NCBI RefSeq assembly: GCF_016658545.1
Contig: NZ_JACVZC010000006.1
Span: 61,035-125,034, forward strand
From: Pseudomonas sp. S37
Lineage (GTDB): Bacteria > Pseudomonadota > Gammaproteobacteria > Pseudomonadales > Pseudomonadaceae
Direction of reading: 5' to 3'
Length of the DNA stretch: 64,000 nucleotides
Shown: piece after piece, positions 50,901 through 60,045 of the stretch
How the letters are laid out: every line of letters starts with the position of its first letter
Position numbering within the stretch: position 1 is the first letter of the stretch
The notes under the pieces: generated by a model
Database searches by the model: none
The model's input: only the letters and a program-made list of their open reading frames with translations
What the model was told of the DNA's origin: nothing
Made by a program: the position numbers and the translations under genes

Positions 50901-51467
50901 GTGCCAAACCACACCCTTGATGGAAAACTCGAATTCCTGCGCCAAGCGGAAAAGCTCAAGAGCGTGACCCGCAGTGCCTACACCTCGACCGGGCGGCGTG
51001 AAAGCACTGCCGAGCACAGTTGGCGCCTGGCCTTGCTGGCGCTGGTGTTCGAAGAAGAACTGGGCGAAGTCGATATCTGCAAGGTGCTGAAGCTTTGCCT
51101 TGTCCATGACCTTGGGGAGGCGTTGAGTGGCGATGTTCCCGCCCCTGAGGCTCAGTCCATGCCCAACAAGGGCATGGGTGAACGAGAGGACCTGCTGGCC
51201 ATCACATCGACACTGGAACCATCGATGCAGAACAACATCGTTGCCTTGTTCGACGAGTACGAAGCGGCCACTTCACCCGAAGCCAAAGTGGTCAAGGCGC
51301 TCGACAAGATCGAAACCATCTTGCAGCACACCCAAGGCGAAAACCCACCGGGCTTCGACTATGCGTTCAACCTGGAATATGGCCGCCGCTACACCGATGC
51401 CATTCCATTCCTGGCCTCCCTAAGGCGCACACTCGATGAAGAAACACGTCAACGCATGACAGGCTAA
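50901..51467 (+). CDS. HD-domain nucleotidase-like hydrolase (YfbR/HDDC2 type), GTG start
   Basis: A 188-residue soluble metal-dependent phosphohydrolase. STAEHSWRLALLAL, KLCLVHDLGEALSGDVP and a later Asp provide the H...HD...D pattern of the HDDC2/YfbR group, whose E. coli member is a 5'-deoxynucleotidase. The GTG at 50901 (VPNHTLDGKLEFL) has AGAGG nine bases upstream; the longer frame from 50793 overlaps the XRE gene. It lies 64 bases after that gene and may be co-transcribed. A second-family inverted repeat follows the stop. Confidence 0.82.
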   Translation: MPNHTLDGKLEFLRQAEKLKSVTRSAYTSTGRRESTAEHSWRLALLALVFEEELGEVDICKVLKLCLVHDLGEALSGDVPAPEAQSMPNKGMGEREDLLAITSTLEPSMQNNIVALFDEYEAATSPEAKVVKALDKIETILQHTQGENPPGFDYAFNLEYGRRYTDAIPFLASLRRTLDEETRQRMTG

Positions 51468-51475
51468 CGCGGTCG

Positions 51476-51594
51476 CTGTGCGGCCTTGCGTCGCGAAAGG
51501 GCCGCAAAGCGGCCCCAGCAATTCATGCCTTAACGTTGAAATCGGGGGCCCGCGGCCCTTTCGCGACACAAGGCCGCTCCCACAGGGCCAGCGT
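51476..51594. repeat. Second-family inverted repeat (cggccttgcgtcgcgaaaggg type)
   Basis: Arms at about 51477-51516 and 51546-51592 contain cggccttg-gtcgcgaaagg and ggccgc-aaagcggcccc. It is related to the pairs at 39846-39966 and 59345-59464. Confidence 0.85.
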
Positions 51595-51644
51595 GCATTC
51601 GTGCTCGTGCCAAAGAACTTCCATAACTCGCCGCCACTATCAGA

Positions 51645-51659
51645 ATTATTGACAATAAT
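51645..51659. promoter_or_regulatory. Perfect 7-1-7 palindrome upstream of the kinase-lyase fusion
   Basis: ATTATTG-A-CAATAAT lies 71 bases before the start codon at 51730 and embeds a TTGACA -35-like hexamer. A factor bound here would compete with RNA polymerase. The LysR gene at 54846 and the XRE gene at 50267 are local candidates for the binding protein. Confidence 0.5.
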
Positions 51660-51729
51660 CGTCTTTCATCATCAGCCAGATCGGGCATACATTCTCCTCC
51701 GTCCACTCCCAGCAGCAACGGTAGAGCCC

Positions 51730-54660
51730 ATGCCCAGCCCACAGCACCCGTCCGCTTCCCCTGCCCTGACCACGCTGATCAGCCGTTCCGGCCTGCCCAG
51801 CCCCTCACTCAGCGAAACGCAGGCACACGCTGTATTGCAGGCGCACTATGGTCTGGACGGTGACCTGACGGCACTGGGCAGCCAGCAGGACCTGAACTTG
51901 CGCGTGGACGCGCCACAAGGCCGCTATGTGCTCAAGGCCTGCCATGGCAGCTATGCCCGGCTGGAGCTGGAAGCACAACACGCCGCCCTGGCCTACCTGC
52001 GCGAACAGGGCCTGCCGGTACCTGCCGTGCGCCACGCCGGCAACGGCGAAGGCTTGCTGGCACTGGACATCGACGGCCAACCCCTGCGCCTGCGCCTGCT
52101 CGACTACATCGAAGGTCAGCCGCTAACCCGACTCCAGCACCTGCAACCGCGCCTGATGGCTGAGCTGGGCAGGCTTTGTGCGAAGCTGGACAAAGCCCTG
52201 GTCGGCTTCGATCACCCCGGCCTGGTGCGCACCCTGCAATGGGACCCGCAACATGCCCAGGCACTGATCGAACATCTGCTACCGGTCCTGCAGGACAGCA
52301 CCCATCGCGCCCGTATCGAACAGGCCACCCGCGTTGCTAACGAGCACCTGCTGCCGCTGGTTGATCAACTGCCCAGCCAGGCCGTGCACCTGGACATCAC
52401 CGACGACAATACCGTGTGGGCCCGTGATGGCCAGCGCCAGTGGCAACTGCAAGGGGTGATCGATTTCGGCGACCTGCTGCACACCTGGCGCATCGCCGAC
52501 CTGTCGGTGACCTGTGCGGCGCTGCTGCACCACGCCGAAGGCGACCCGCTGCGGATCCTGCCGGCGATCAGCGCCTACCAGGCGCTCAACCCGCTGACCG
52601 AAGCCGAACTGCGTGCCCTGTGGCCACTGGTGCTGAACCGCGCCGCGGTGCTGGTGCTGAGCAGTGCGCAGCAACTGGCCGTGGACCCGGGCAACCAGTA
52701 CACCCGCGACAACGTCGCCCATGAATGGGAAATCTTCGACACCGCCACCGCCGTGCCGTTTGCGCTGATGGAGGCGGCCATCCTGCAGGCTGCCGGCCTG
52801 CAACCTGCCACACCGGACCTGAGCGGTTGTGCCCTGCTGCTCCCCGAACTGCAGGGGCAAGCCGTGACCCGCGTCGACCTCGGCGTGCTCAGCCTGCATT
52901 GTGAAGCCGGCAACTGGGAGCAAGCCGGCTTCGACCAGCGCCTGCTGAGCGCGCAACCCGCCCCAGCCTGCAGCCTGCACGGGCAGTATCGCCTGTCGAA
53001 AACCCATATCGACCGCCCAGACGAGCCGGCCACCTGCGCCCTCGGCGTTGAGCTGCATGTGCGCAACGGCAGCCTGGTACAAGCGCCAGCAGCCGGCACC
53101 TGGCAGCGCCATGGCGATGGTCGTGGCTGCCTGCGCAGTGCGGACTGGGCATTGTGGCTGCACGGGCTGGAAGATGCCCCGGCAGATGGCCAGGCCGTGG
53201 AACAGTGCCAGTCGCTGGGCAGCAGCTGTGGCTTCCTCAGTGTGCAGTTGTGCCTGGTCTCCGGCATCCAGCCACCATTCTTCGCCACCCCGTCGCAGGC
53301 CTCAGCCTGGCTGGCCCTGTGCCCGTCACCGGCCGCGCTGCTGGGCTTCGATTGCGATGCCGACCCGCTGCCAGACCCACAGGCCTTGCTGGCCCGCCGC
53401 GATGCCAGCTTCGCCCGCTCGCAGAAGCACTACTACGCACAACCGCCACACATCGAACGCGGCTGGCGCAACTACCTGATCGACATGCAGGGCCGCTCGT
53501 ACCTCGACATGCTCAACAACGTCGCGGTGCTGGGCCATGGCCACCCACGCATGGTCGCCGAATCGGCACGGCAGTGGTCGCTGCTGAACACCAACTCGCG
53601 CTTCCACTACGCAGCCATCACCGAGTTCTCCGAGCGCCTGCTCGACCTGGCACCCGACGGCTTCGACCGGGTATTCATGGTCAACAGCGGCACCGAAGCC
53701 AACGACCTGGCCATTCGCCTGGCCTGGGCCTACAGCGGCGGGCGCGACCTGCTCAGCGTGCTGGAGGCCTACCACGGCTGGTCGGTGGCCACCGATGCCA
53801 TCTCTACCTCGATCGCCGACAACCCGCAGGCCTTGGAAACCCGCCCGGACTGGGTACACCCGGTTGAAGCACCGAACACCTTCCGCGGCCGCTTCCGCGG
53901 GGCCGACAGCGCTGCCGACTACCTGCAGGACGTCGATGCCAAGCTGGCCGACCTCGATGCCCGTGGCCGCCAGCTGGCCGGCATCATCTGTGAACCGGTA
54001 TACGGCAATGCCGGCGGCATCTCGCTGCCCGCAGGCTACCTTCGCGAAGCCTATGCCAAGGTTCGCGCGCGGGGCGGCGTGTGCATCGCCGACGAAGTAC
54101 AGGTCGGTTATGGTCGCCTGGGCGAATACTTCTGGGGCTTCGAGGAACAGGGCGTGGTGCCCGACATCATTACCATGGCCAAGGGCATGGGCAATGGCCA
54201 ACCACTGGGCGTGGTCATCACCCGCCGCGAAATCGCCGAGGCGCTTGAGGCCGAGGGCTACTTCTTCTCCTCGGCCGGTGGCAGCCCGGTCAGCTGCCGC
54301 ATCGGCATGGCCGTGCTGGACGTGATGGAGGAAGAAGGCCTGTGGGACAACGCCCGCGACACCGGGCGCTACTTCAAGGCGCGGTTGCAGGCGCTGGTCG
54401 ACAAGCACCCACTGGCCGGCGCGGCGCATGGGTCGGGTTTCTACCTGGGGCTGGAGCTGGTGCGGGACCGTGAAACGCTGGAGCCGGCGACCGAAGAGAC
54501 CCTGTTGCTGTGTGACCGGCTGCGGGATCTGGGTATTTTCATGCAGCCGACCGGGGATTACCTGAACATTCTGAAGATCAAGCCACCAATGTGTACCAGT
54601 CGGGCCAGTGTGGATTATTTTGTCGACAGTATTGACCGGGTGCTTGGCGAAGGATTGTAG
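51730..54660 (+). CDS. Fusion of APH-type kinase, beta domain (degenerate M23-like) and class III PLP phospho-lyase
   Basis: A 976-residue three-part protein. Residues about 40-340 form an aminoglycoside-phosphotransferase/hydroxylysine-kinase fold with HLDITDDN near 220 and VIDFGD near 242. Residues about 410-530 (LGVELHVRNGSLVQAPAAG) resemble an M23 peptidase beta fold but lack the metal-binding histidines. Residues about 555-976 are a class III aminotransferase-like domain with PLP lysine about K818 in TMAKGMGNGQPLG, closest to the ethanolamine-phosphate/phosphohydroxylysine phospho-lyases. Predicted chemistry: phosphorylate an amino alcohol, then eliminate phosphate and ammonia. The frame is open from 51478, but composition and the repeat upstream favour 51730. 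Confidence 0.82.
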   Translation: MPSPQHPSASPALTTLISRSGLPSPSLSETQAHAVLQAHYGLDGDLTALGSQQDLNLRVDAPQGRYVLKACHGSYARLELEAQHAALAYLREQGLPVPAVRHAGNGEGLLALDIDGQPLRLRLLDYIEGQPLTRLQHLQPRLMAELGRLCAKLDKALVGFDHPGLVRTLQWDPQHAQALIEHLLPVLQDSTHRARIEQATRVANEHLLPLVDQLPSQAVHLDITDDNTVWARDGQRQWQLQGVIDFGDLLHTWRIADLSVTCAALLHHAEGDPLRILPAISAYQALNPLTEAELRALWPLVLNRAAVLVLSSAQQLAVDPGNQYTRDNVAHEWEIFDTATAVPFALMEAAILQAAGLQPATPDLSGCALLLPELQGQAVTRVDLGVLSLHCEAGNWEQAGFDQRLLSAQPAPACSLHGQYRLSKTHIDRPDEPATCALGVELHVRNGSLVQAPAAGTWQRHGDGRGCLRSADWALWLHGLEDAPADGQAVEQCQSLGSSCGFLSVQLCLVSGIQPPFFATPSQASAWLALCPSPAALLGFDCDADPLPDPQALLARRDASFARSQKHYYAQPPHIERGWRNYLIDMQGRSYLDMLNNVAVLGHGHPRMVAESARQWSLLNTNSRFHYAAITEFSERLLDLAPDGFDRVFMVNSGTEANDLAIRLAWAYSGGRDLLSVLEAYHGWSVATDAISTSIADNPQALETRPDWVHPVEAPNTFRGRFRGADSAADYLQDVDAKLADLDARGRQLAGIICEPVYGNAGGISLPAGYLREAYAKVRARGGVCIADEVQVGYGRLGEYFWGFEEQGVVPDIITMAKGMGNGQPLGVVITRREIAEALEAEGYFFSSAGGSPVSCRIGMAVLDVMEEEGLWDNARDTGRYFKARLQALVDKHPLAGAAHGSGFYLGLELVRDRETLEPATEETLLLCDRLRDLGIFMQPTGDYLNILKIKPPMCTSRASVDYFVDSIDRVLGEGL

Positions 54661-54690
54661 GGATTCGGGGAACGAGCGCTGGCGCAGTAC

Positions 54691-54779
54691 CTGTGGGAGC
54701 GGCTTTAGCCGCGAACACCGGCGTAGCCGGTGCCATACAACGCGCTGGCCTCTTCGCGGGTAAACCCGCTCCCACAAGG
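54691..54779. repeat. REP pair with caccggcgtagccggtgcca insert
   Basis: REP copies at about 54691-54716 and 54748-54779, of two subtypes, lie between the fusion gene and the LysR gene. The insert motif recurs near 31935 and, diverged, near 55878. Confidence 0.85.
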
Positions 54780-54845
54780 GCCATGAAAAACACGCCCCAT
54801 CGATTACCATGCGCTCACCACGCCCCAACATCAGGTTCAGCAGAC

Positions 54846-55751
54846 ATGGCCTTCTCCAGCGACTCCCTGGCAATCTTCCTCGCCGTGCTGGACGCCGGTT
54901 CATTCTCCGCCGCCGCCCGCAAGCTGGGCCGTGTGCCTTCTGCCGTGAGCATGGCAATCGCCCAGCTGGAGGCGGAACTGGACCTGCCGCTGTTCGACCG
55001 CGCCACGCGCAAGGCGCTGCCCACCAGCGCCGCGCTGGCCCTGGAACCCCAGGCCAGGCAGGTGATCTGCCAGCTCAACCTGCTCGACGCCCAGGCCTTG
55101 CAACTGCACAAGGGCCTGGAAAAACGCCTGACCATCGCCATGGCACCCGAGCTGCAGACCGGCCGCTGGAGCCAGCCGCTGGAAACCCTCGCCCAAGAGT
55201 TTCCCAGCCTGGAAATCGAAGTGCGCTCTGCCACCCAAACCGAAGCCATTCGCCTGCTGCACGACGGCAGTGTGCAACTGGCGCTGGTGTTTGAACGGCC
55301 CGGTATCGATGAGCGCGAGTCATTCCTCGAAGCCGGCAGCCAGTTGCTGGTGGCCGTCGCCTCGCCACGCCATCCGGCCGGGCAGAACAGCGGCACACCG
55401 TTGCCAGAAGAAGCCTTTGCCGAACAACGGCAGATCATTGTTGCCTCCGGCAAGGCCACCGGCTCGGACCCGCGCATGGTGCTGTCGCGGCGCATCTGGC
55501 TGACCGACAGCTACCTGGCCACGCTCGACCTGGTGCAATCCGGGCTGGGCTGGGCCTACCTGCCGCAGCCGCTGGTTGAACCACTGATTGCCTCAGGCGC
55601 ACTGGCCGAGGTGCGCTTTGACAACATGGCCAGCCGCCTGCGCTTGTGGGTAGACATCATCTGGATCAAGTCGCGGCCACTGGGCCTGGGCGCCCGGCGT
55701 TACCTGGACGTGATGCGCCAATGCTTTGAAACAGAATCCCCGAGGTCCTGA
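54846..55751 (+). CDS. LysR-family transcriptional regulator
   Basis: A 301-residue LysR-type regulator. The HTH spans residues about 4-60 (AIFLAVLDAGSFSAAARKLG then SAVSMAIAQLEAELDLPLF), and the effector domain starts near residue 90 (KRLTIAMAPELQ). The frame is open from 54693 through a REP element, so the ATG at 54846 (MAFSSDSLAIF) is chosen. It follows the kinase-lyase fusion in the same direction and is a candidate regulator of it; the effector is unknown. Confidence 0.85.
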   Translation: MAFSSDSLAIFLAVLDAGSFSAAARKLGRVPSAVSMAIAQLEAELDLPLFDRATRKALPTSAALALEPQARQVICQLNLLDAQALQLHKGLEKRLTIAMAPELQTGRWSQPLETLAQEFPSLEIEVRSATQTEAIRLLHDGSVQLALVFERPGIDERESFLEAGSQLLVAVASPRHPAGQNSGTPLPEEAFAEQRQIIVASGKATGSDPRMVLSRRIWLTDSYLATLDLVQSGLGWAYLPQPLVEPLIASGALAEVRFDNMASRLRLWVDIIWIKSRPLGLGARRYLDVMRQCFETESPRS

Positions 55752-55853
55752 ACGATACCCGGCTACGCTTCGAGCAAGCCAATGGAGTGAGTTGCGCCAA
55801 TAGGCAAGCCAAGCCCCTGCAGTAACAGCGCTGATCTGGAGAGGAGCGCAATC

Positions 55854-55944
55854 TCTGTGGGAGCGGGTTCACCCGCGAATACCGGCAAAGTCGGTGCCAT
55901 GCTCCTCGTAGGATTTTTCGCGGGTAAACCCGCTCCCACAGGGC
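55854..55944. repeat. REP pair with a diverged central motif
   Basis: REP copies at about 55854-55880 and 55916-55944 flank the motif taccggcaaagtcggtgcca. It lies between the convergent LysR and kdpE genes. Confidence 0.85.
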
Positions 55945-55959
55945 CAGCGTGCATACGGA

Positions 55960-56655
55960 TCAAATGACCGGCGCCACCAGCCGGTACCCCACCCCTGCCT
56001 CGGTGATGATGAAGCGCGGTGCCGTGGGATCATCGCCCAGCTTCTGCCGCAGATGCCCCACCACGATCCGCAGGTAGTGGGTGTCCTCCACATGGCTAGG
56101 CCCCCAGATTTCCTTGAGCAGTTGCTGTTGGGTAATCACCCGCCCCGGGTGCCCGGCCAACAGCGCCAGCAGCGCATACTCCTTGCGCGTCAGCGCCACT
56201 TCCACACCGTCCAGGGTCACCCGGCGAAAGGCAAAGTCCACGGTCAACGGCCCAAAACTCGCTGCCACTTCCGAACCCCCGGCCTGTGGCACCTGACGCA
56301 GCAACGCCCGCACCCGGGCAAGAAATTCCTGGATGCCAAACGGCTTGGTCACGTAGTCATTGGCGCCGCCATCCAGCGCATCGACCTTCTGCACTTCGCT
56401 GGCACGTACCGACAGCACCATCACCGGCACCGCGCTCCATTCGCGCAGCTCCCGCAGCACCTGCTGGCCGTCCATGTCCGGCAGGCCCAGGTCGAGCACC
56501 ACCAGGTCCGGCTTGCCCAGCGCGGCCTGAGTAAGGCCTTCGGCGCCGGTCGCCGCCTCAAGCACCTTGTAGCCTTGCGAAGCCAGGCTGATACGCAGGA
56601 ACTTGCGAATCTGCGGTTCATCGTCGATGACCAACAGGGTGGCAGACTGGCTCAT
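55960..56655 (-). CDS. kdpE: Response regulator KdpE
   Basis: A 231-residue OmpR-type response regulator. The receiver has acidic residues D11-D12 and the phospho-acceptor D55 in LVVLDLGLPDMDG; the C-terminal winged helix (residues about 130-228) includes RKEYALLALLAGHPGRVITQQQLL and YLRIVVGHLRQKLG. Phosphorylated by KdpD, it activates kdpFABC when potassium is low. It overlaps the kdpD stop by four bases (ATGA) and is last in the leftward cluster. Confidence 0.96.
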   Translation of the reverse strand: MSQSATLLVIDDEPQIRKFLRISLASQGYKVLEAATGAEGLTQAALGKPDLVVLDLGLPDMDGQQVLRELREWSAVPVMVLSVRASEVQKVDALDGGANDYVTKPFGIQEFLARVRALLRQVPQAGGSEVAASFGPLTVDFAFRRVTLDGVEVALTRKEYALLALLAGHPGRVITQQQLLKEIWGPSHVEDTHYLRIVVGHLRQKLGDDPTAPRFIITEAGVGYRLVAPVI

Positions 56656-59306
56656 GGGCGTTCGCTTTCGGCTTCAGGTTGAGGGGGCAGCGGCAAGCAT
56701 AGAGTGATGCCGGTGCCCTGGCCATCGATGCCTTCACCCACCAGGATCTGCCCGCCATGGGCACCGATCATGCCCTGGCAGATCGCCAGGCCCAGGCCGG
56801 TGCCCTGCCCGCCGCGATCGCCACGGGCAGCGGTGTAGAACATGTCGAAGATCTTCTCGCGGTCGGCGACCGGAATGCCGGGGCCCTGGTCGCTGACGGT
56901 AATGCGCAACTGCTCACCCTGCACCGCAACTTGCAACTCCAGCCGCCCATTCGCCGGCGAGAAGCGTGCGGCATTCTCCAATACGTTGACCAGCGCCTGT
57001 TCGATCAGCGCGGCATGCACGAACAGCAACGGTAGCTCGGCCGGCACGTCGGTGTGCACGCGCAGCGGCGCCAGTACCACCCGCAGGCGGTTGAGCGCAC
57101 TGCCGACAATGTCCGCCGGGGCTACCCAGTCACGGGCGAGCTTGAGGCCGCCATGGCCCAGGCGGGTCATGTCCAGCAGGTTCTGGATATAGCGGTCGAG
57201 GCGCTCGGCCTCGTTGCGGGTGCCTTCCAGCAGCTCGCGGCGGTCTTCGGCCGGGATCACCTCGCCCAGCGCCAGCAGGCTGTCGATGCTGCCACGCATG
57301 GCGGTCAACGGTGTGCGCAAGTCATGGGATACGGAGGCCAGCAAGGCGCTGCGCAGTTGCTCGGTTTCGCCATGCAGGCGCGCGGCCTCCAGCTGTTCGG
57401 CCAGGCGAGCGCGGGCCAAGGCCTGGGCCAGCGGCTGGCCAAGGGCAACCAGCAGGCGGCGGCGCGGGTCGCTCAACGGCTGAGCGGAGCGCGGGCGCAC
57501 GCCCAGCAGCGCCAGCGGTTGCTCGTCCACCGCCAACGGCCACCACCACCAACGGCCATTGGGCAGGGTGCCGCTGCCGTGGCCAGCGGCCTGCCCGTGC
57601 TGCCAGGCCCAATCGGCGGCGGCCCGTTCGGTGTCGCTGAAGGTGTGGGCTTCGCCGCTAGCCACCTGCAGTTGGCCTTCGGCGTTACGCTCCAGCAGGC
57701 ACACCTGCATGTCCTGCCAGCCATCAAGGTGCTGCCCGGCGGCGTTGAACACGGCCTGGCGATCGGTGGCCACCGTCAGCCGGCGCGACAGGTCGAGCAA
57801 CTGGCTGGTCTGCGCCTGGGTTTCGCGCAGCGCCTGCAACTGGCGGCGCTGGCGGGCAGCCAGGTTGCCGGTAAGCGCGGCCATCAGCAGGAAGAACACC
57901 AAGGTCAGCACGTCTTCTTCGCGCTGGATGCTGAACGAAAAATTGGGTGGGATAAACAAGAAGTCGTAGGTCAGGAACGACAGCGCGGCACAGGCCAGCG
58001 CCGGCCCCAGGCTGCTGCGTACCGCCACCAGCAACACCGCAGCGAGGAACACCAGCGATATGTTGGGCAGCGCCAGCACGCTCGACACCGCCCAGGCCAG
58101 TGCCGCAGCCATTACGGTTGCCAGCAAGGCCAACAAGTAATGCCGCCACACCCACACCCGACGCACCGCAGAGCGTGGCGCCGCCGGCTGTATATCGCGG
58201 TCCAGCACGTTGATTTCCAGGCCATGGCTCTCGCGCAGCAGCCGCGCAGCAACACCGGCCCCGAACAGCCGCCGGTGCAGCCGGTCGCGGGACTGCCCGA
58301 CCAGCACCAGGCTCGCACGCCGTTCGGCAGCATGCTGGATGAGCGTGCGCGCCACTTCGCCAGCGCGCAGCAAGACCACTTCCCCGCCCAGGCGCTCAGC
58401 CAGTTGTTGGGCGGCCTGCAGGCGGTGGCGCGCGGTTTCGTCACGCAAGCGGCCGTTATCCACATGCACCAGGCTCCACGGCAGGTGCCGGCGCTGAGCC
58501 ACGCGGCTGGCATGGCGTACCAGGCGTTCAGCCTGGTCGTCACCGTCAACCCCGACCAGCAGCCGCCCGCGCAAGGCCGGGGCTTCCTGGCCGCGCTGGC
58601 GATAGCCATGGGCCAGGTCGGCATCGACCTGGGCGGCGGCCGTCTGCATGGCCAGTTCGCGCAGGGCGGTCAGGTTGGTTTGCGAGAAGAACGCATCGAT
58701 GGCCGCCCGCGCCTGCTCGGGTACGTACACCTTGCCTTCGCGCAGGCGCTCGAGCAGTTCGCGCGGCGGCAGGTCGATCAGCACCAGCTCGAAGGCTTCC
58801 TGCAGCACCCAGTCCGGCAGGGTTTCGCGCACTTGCACGCCCGTGATGTCGCGAATTTTGTCGTTAAGGCTTTCCAGGTGCTGGACGTTGACCGTGGTGT
58901 AGACGTCGATGCCTGCGGCCAGCAGTTCCTGCACGTCCTGCCAGCGCTTGGCGTGGCGGCTGCCGGGGGCGTTGGTGTGGGCCAGCTCATCGACCAGGGC
59001 CAGGGTGGGCGCGGCCTGGAGCAGGCCGTCGAGGTCCATTTCCTCCAGGGTGACGCCACGGTACTGGCTGCGCAGCATGGGCTGCTGTTGCAGGCCGGCG
59101 AGCAGCGCCTCGGTTTCGCTGCGGCCGTGGGTTTCGACGACGCCGGCCAGCACCTGCACGCCTTGGCGTTGCTGGGCGTGAGCGGCCTGGAGCATGGCGA
59201 AGGTCTTGCCGACACCGGGGGCGGCGCCGAGAAACACCTTCAGCCGGCCCCGGCCGGTTCGCGGGAGAGTAGCCAACAGCGCGTCTGCGCGGGCGGAATC
59301 ACTCAT
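56652..59306 (-). CDS. kdpD: Sensor histidine kinase KdpD
   Basis: An 884-residue membrane sensor kinase. The N-terminal KdpD domain has Walker A GAAPGVGKTFAM near residue 27, then a universal-stress-like domain (RGRLLVGVDGDDQAERLVRHA), four transmembrane helices (about residues 390-480), a GAF-like region, the phospho-acceptor near H661 in SVSHDLRTPLTAM, and an ATPase domain with DQGPGIP and GTGLGLAI. It responds to low potassium or turgor. AAGGAT upstream supports the ATG. An inverted repeat separates it from kdpC, so it may be partly uncoupled from the transporter genes. Confidence 0.95.
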   Translation of the reverse strand: MSDSARADALLATLPRTGRGRLKVFLGAAPGVGKTFAMLQAAHAQQRQGVQVLAGVVETHGRSETEALLAGLQQQPMLRSQYRGVTLEEMDLDGLLQAAPTLALVDELAHTNAPGSRHAKRWQDVQELLAAGIDVYTTVNVQHLESLNDKIRDITGVQVRETLPDWVLQEAFELVLIDLPPRELLERLREGKVYVPEQARAAIDAFFSQTNLTALRELAMQTAAAQVDADLAHGYRQRGQEAPALRGRLLVGVDGDDQAERLVRHASRVAQRRHLPWSLVHVDNGRLRDETARHRLQAAQQLAERLGGEVVLLRAGEVARTLIQHAAERRASLVLVGQSRDRLHRRLFGAGVAARLLRESHGLEINVLDRDIQPAAPRSAVRRVWVWRHYLLALLATVMAAALAWAVSSVLALPNISLVFLAAVLLVAVRSSLGPALACAALSFLTYDFLFIPPNFSFSIQREEDVLTLVFFLLMAALTGNLAARQRRQLQALRETQAQTSQLLDLSRRLTVATDRQAVFNAAGQHLDGWQDMQVCLLERNAEGQLQVASGEAHTFSDTERAAADWAWQHGQAAGHGSGTLPNGRWWWWPLAVDEQPLALLGVRPRSAQPLSDPRRRLLVALGQPLAQALARARLAEQLEAARLHGETEQLRSALLASVSHDLRTPLTAMRGSIDSLLALGEVIPAEDRRELLEGTRNEAERLDRYIQNLLDMTRLGHGGLKLARDWVAPADIVGSALNRLRVVLAPLRVHTDVPAELPLLFVHAALIEQALVNVLENAARFSPANGRLELQVAVQGEQLRITVSDQGPGIPVADREKIFDMFYTAARGDRGGQGTGLGLAICQGMIGAHGGQILVGEGIDGQGTGITLCLPLPPQPEAESERP

Positions 59307-59344
59307 GTTTCATCCTTAAGCAAGGGTGCTTGCCAAGCGCGCCC

Positions 59345-59466
59345 TTGTAGGAGCGGCCTTGTGTCGCGAAAGGGCTGCAAAGCAGCCCCAGAATCTCAGC
59401 AGGAATGCACAAATTGCTGGGGCTGCTTTGCAGCCCTTTCGCGACACAAGGCCGCTCCTACAGGGG
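59345..59466. repeat. Second-family inverted repeat between kdpC and kdpD
   Basis: Arms at about 59345-59390 and 59418-59464 contain taggagcggccttgtgtcgcg and gctgcaaagcagcccc. It sits inside the kdp cluster and may limit readthrough from kdpFABC into kdpDE. Confidence 0.88.
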
Positions 59467-59483
59467 GTCGTGGGCTGCTGAAA

Positions 59484-60035
59484 TCAGTGATTTAACTGCT
59501 CAAGCGCCTGGTTCAACGCCAGCACATTGACCACTGGCGGGCCGATCAATGGGTGGAGGGTGGCCTCTTCCTGCAAGGCTTGCAAGCGTTCCACCGGCAA
59601 CTGCCGCGCCGCTGCCACTCGCGCAATCTGGTAAGCCACTGCCTCCGGTGGCAGGTGCGGATCAAGGCCGCTGCCCGAGGTGGTCAGCAACGCCTGCGGC
59701 ACCGGCCCCTGCTGCGCCTGATACAGCGCCGCCGCATCACCCTTGACCCGTTCCGCCAGCGCCGGGTTGCTCGGCGCCAGGTTGCTGGCACCGCTGGCCA
59801 CGGTGGCGTAAGCGCCTGCCGAAAGCCGTGAATGGAACCAGCCATCACCTTTGAATTCCTGAGCGATCAGTGCCGAACCCCGCACCTGGCCCTGGGCATC
59901 GCGCACCAGGCTGCCATTGGCCTGCTCGGGGAAAGCAACCTGAGCAATGCCCGTCACCGCCAGCGGATACAACACGCCCGTCACCAGCGTCATCAACAAA
60001 GCCAGGCTCAATGCCGGGCGTACATAAGCATTCAT
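59484..60035 (-). CDS. kdpC: Potassium-transporting ATPase subunit C
   Basis: A 183-residue subunit with one N-terminal membrane helix ([19 protein letters not shown]) and a periplasmic domain containing [16 protein letters not shown] and the SGSGLDPH motif conserved in KdpC. It stabilises KdpB and promotes nucleotide binding. The ATG at 60035 ([10 protein letters not shown]) has GAGGAGG upstream. It lies ten bases after the kdpB stop. Confidence 0.95.
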   Translation of the reverse strand: MNAYVRPALSLALLMTLVTGVLYPLAVTGIAQVAFPEQANGSLVRDAQGQVRGSALIAQEFKGDGWFHSRLSAGAYATVASGASNLAPSNPALAERVKGDAAALYQAQQGPVPQALLTTSGSGLDPHLPPEAVAYQIARVAAARQLPVERLQALQEEATLHPLIGPPVVNVLALNQALEQLNH

Positions 60036-60045
60036 GGTGGCCTCC

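Noticed and set aside
51478..51729. 84-codon extension of the kinase-lyase fusion
   Set aside because: It translates one of the inverted repeats and the palindrome region; the kinase fold begins after 51730.
57054..59495. 813-codon plus-strand open frame
   Set aside because: It is antisense to kdpD, which has complete domains and catalytic motifs. The translation is rich in Gln, His, Arg and Ala with no domain, typical of the mirror frame of GC-rich genes.
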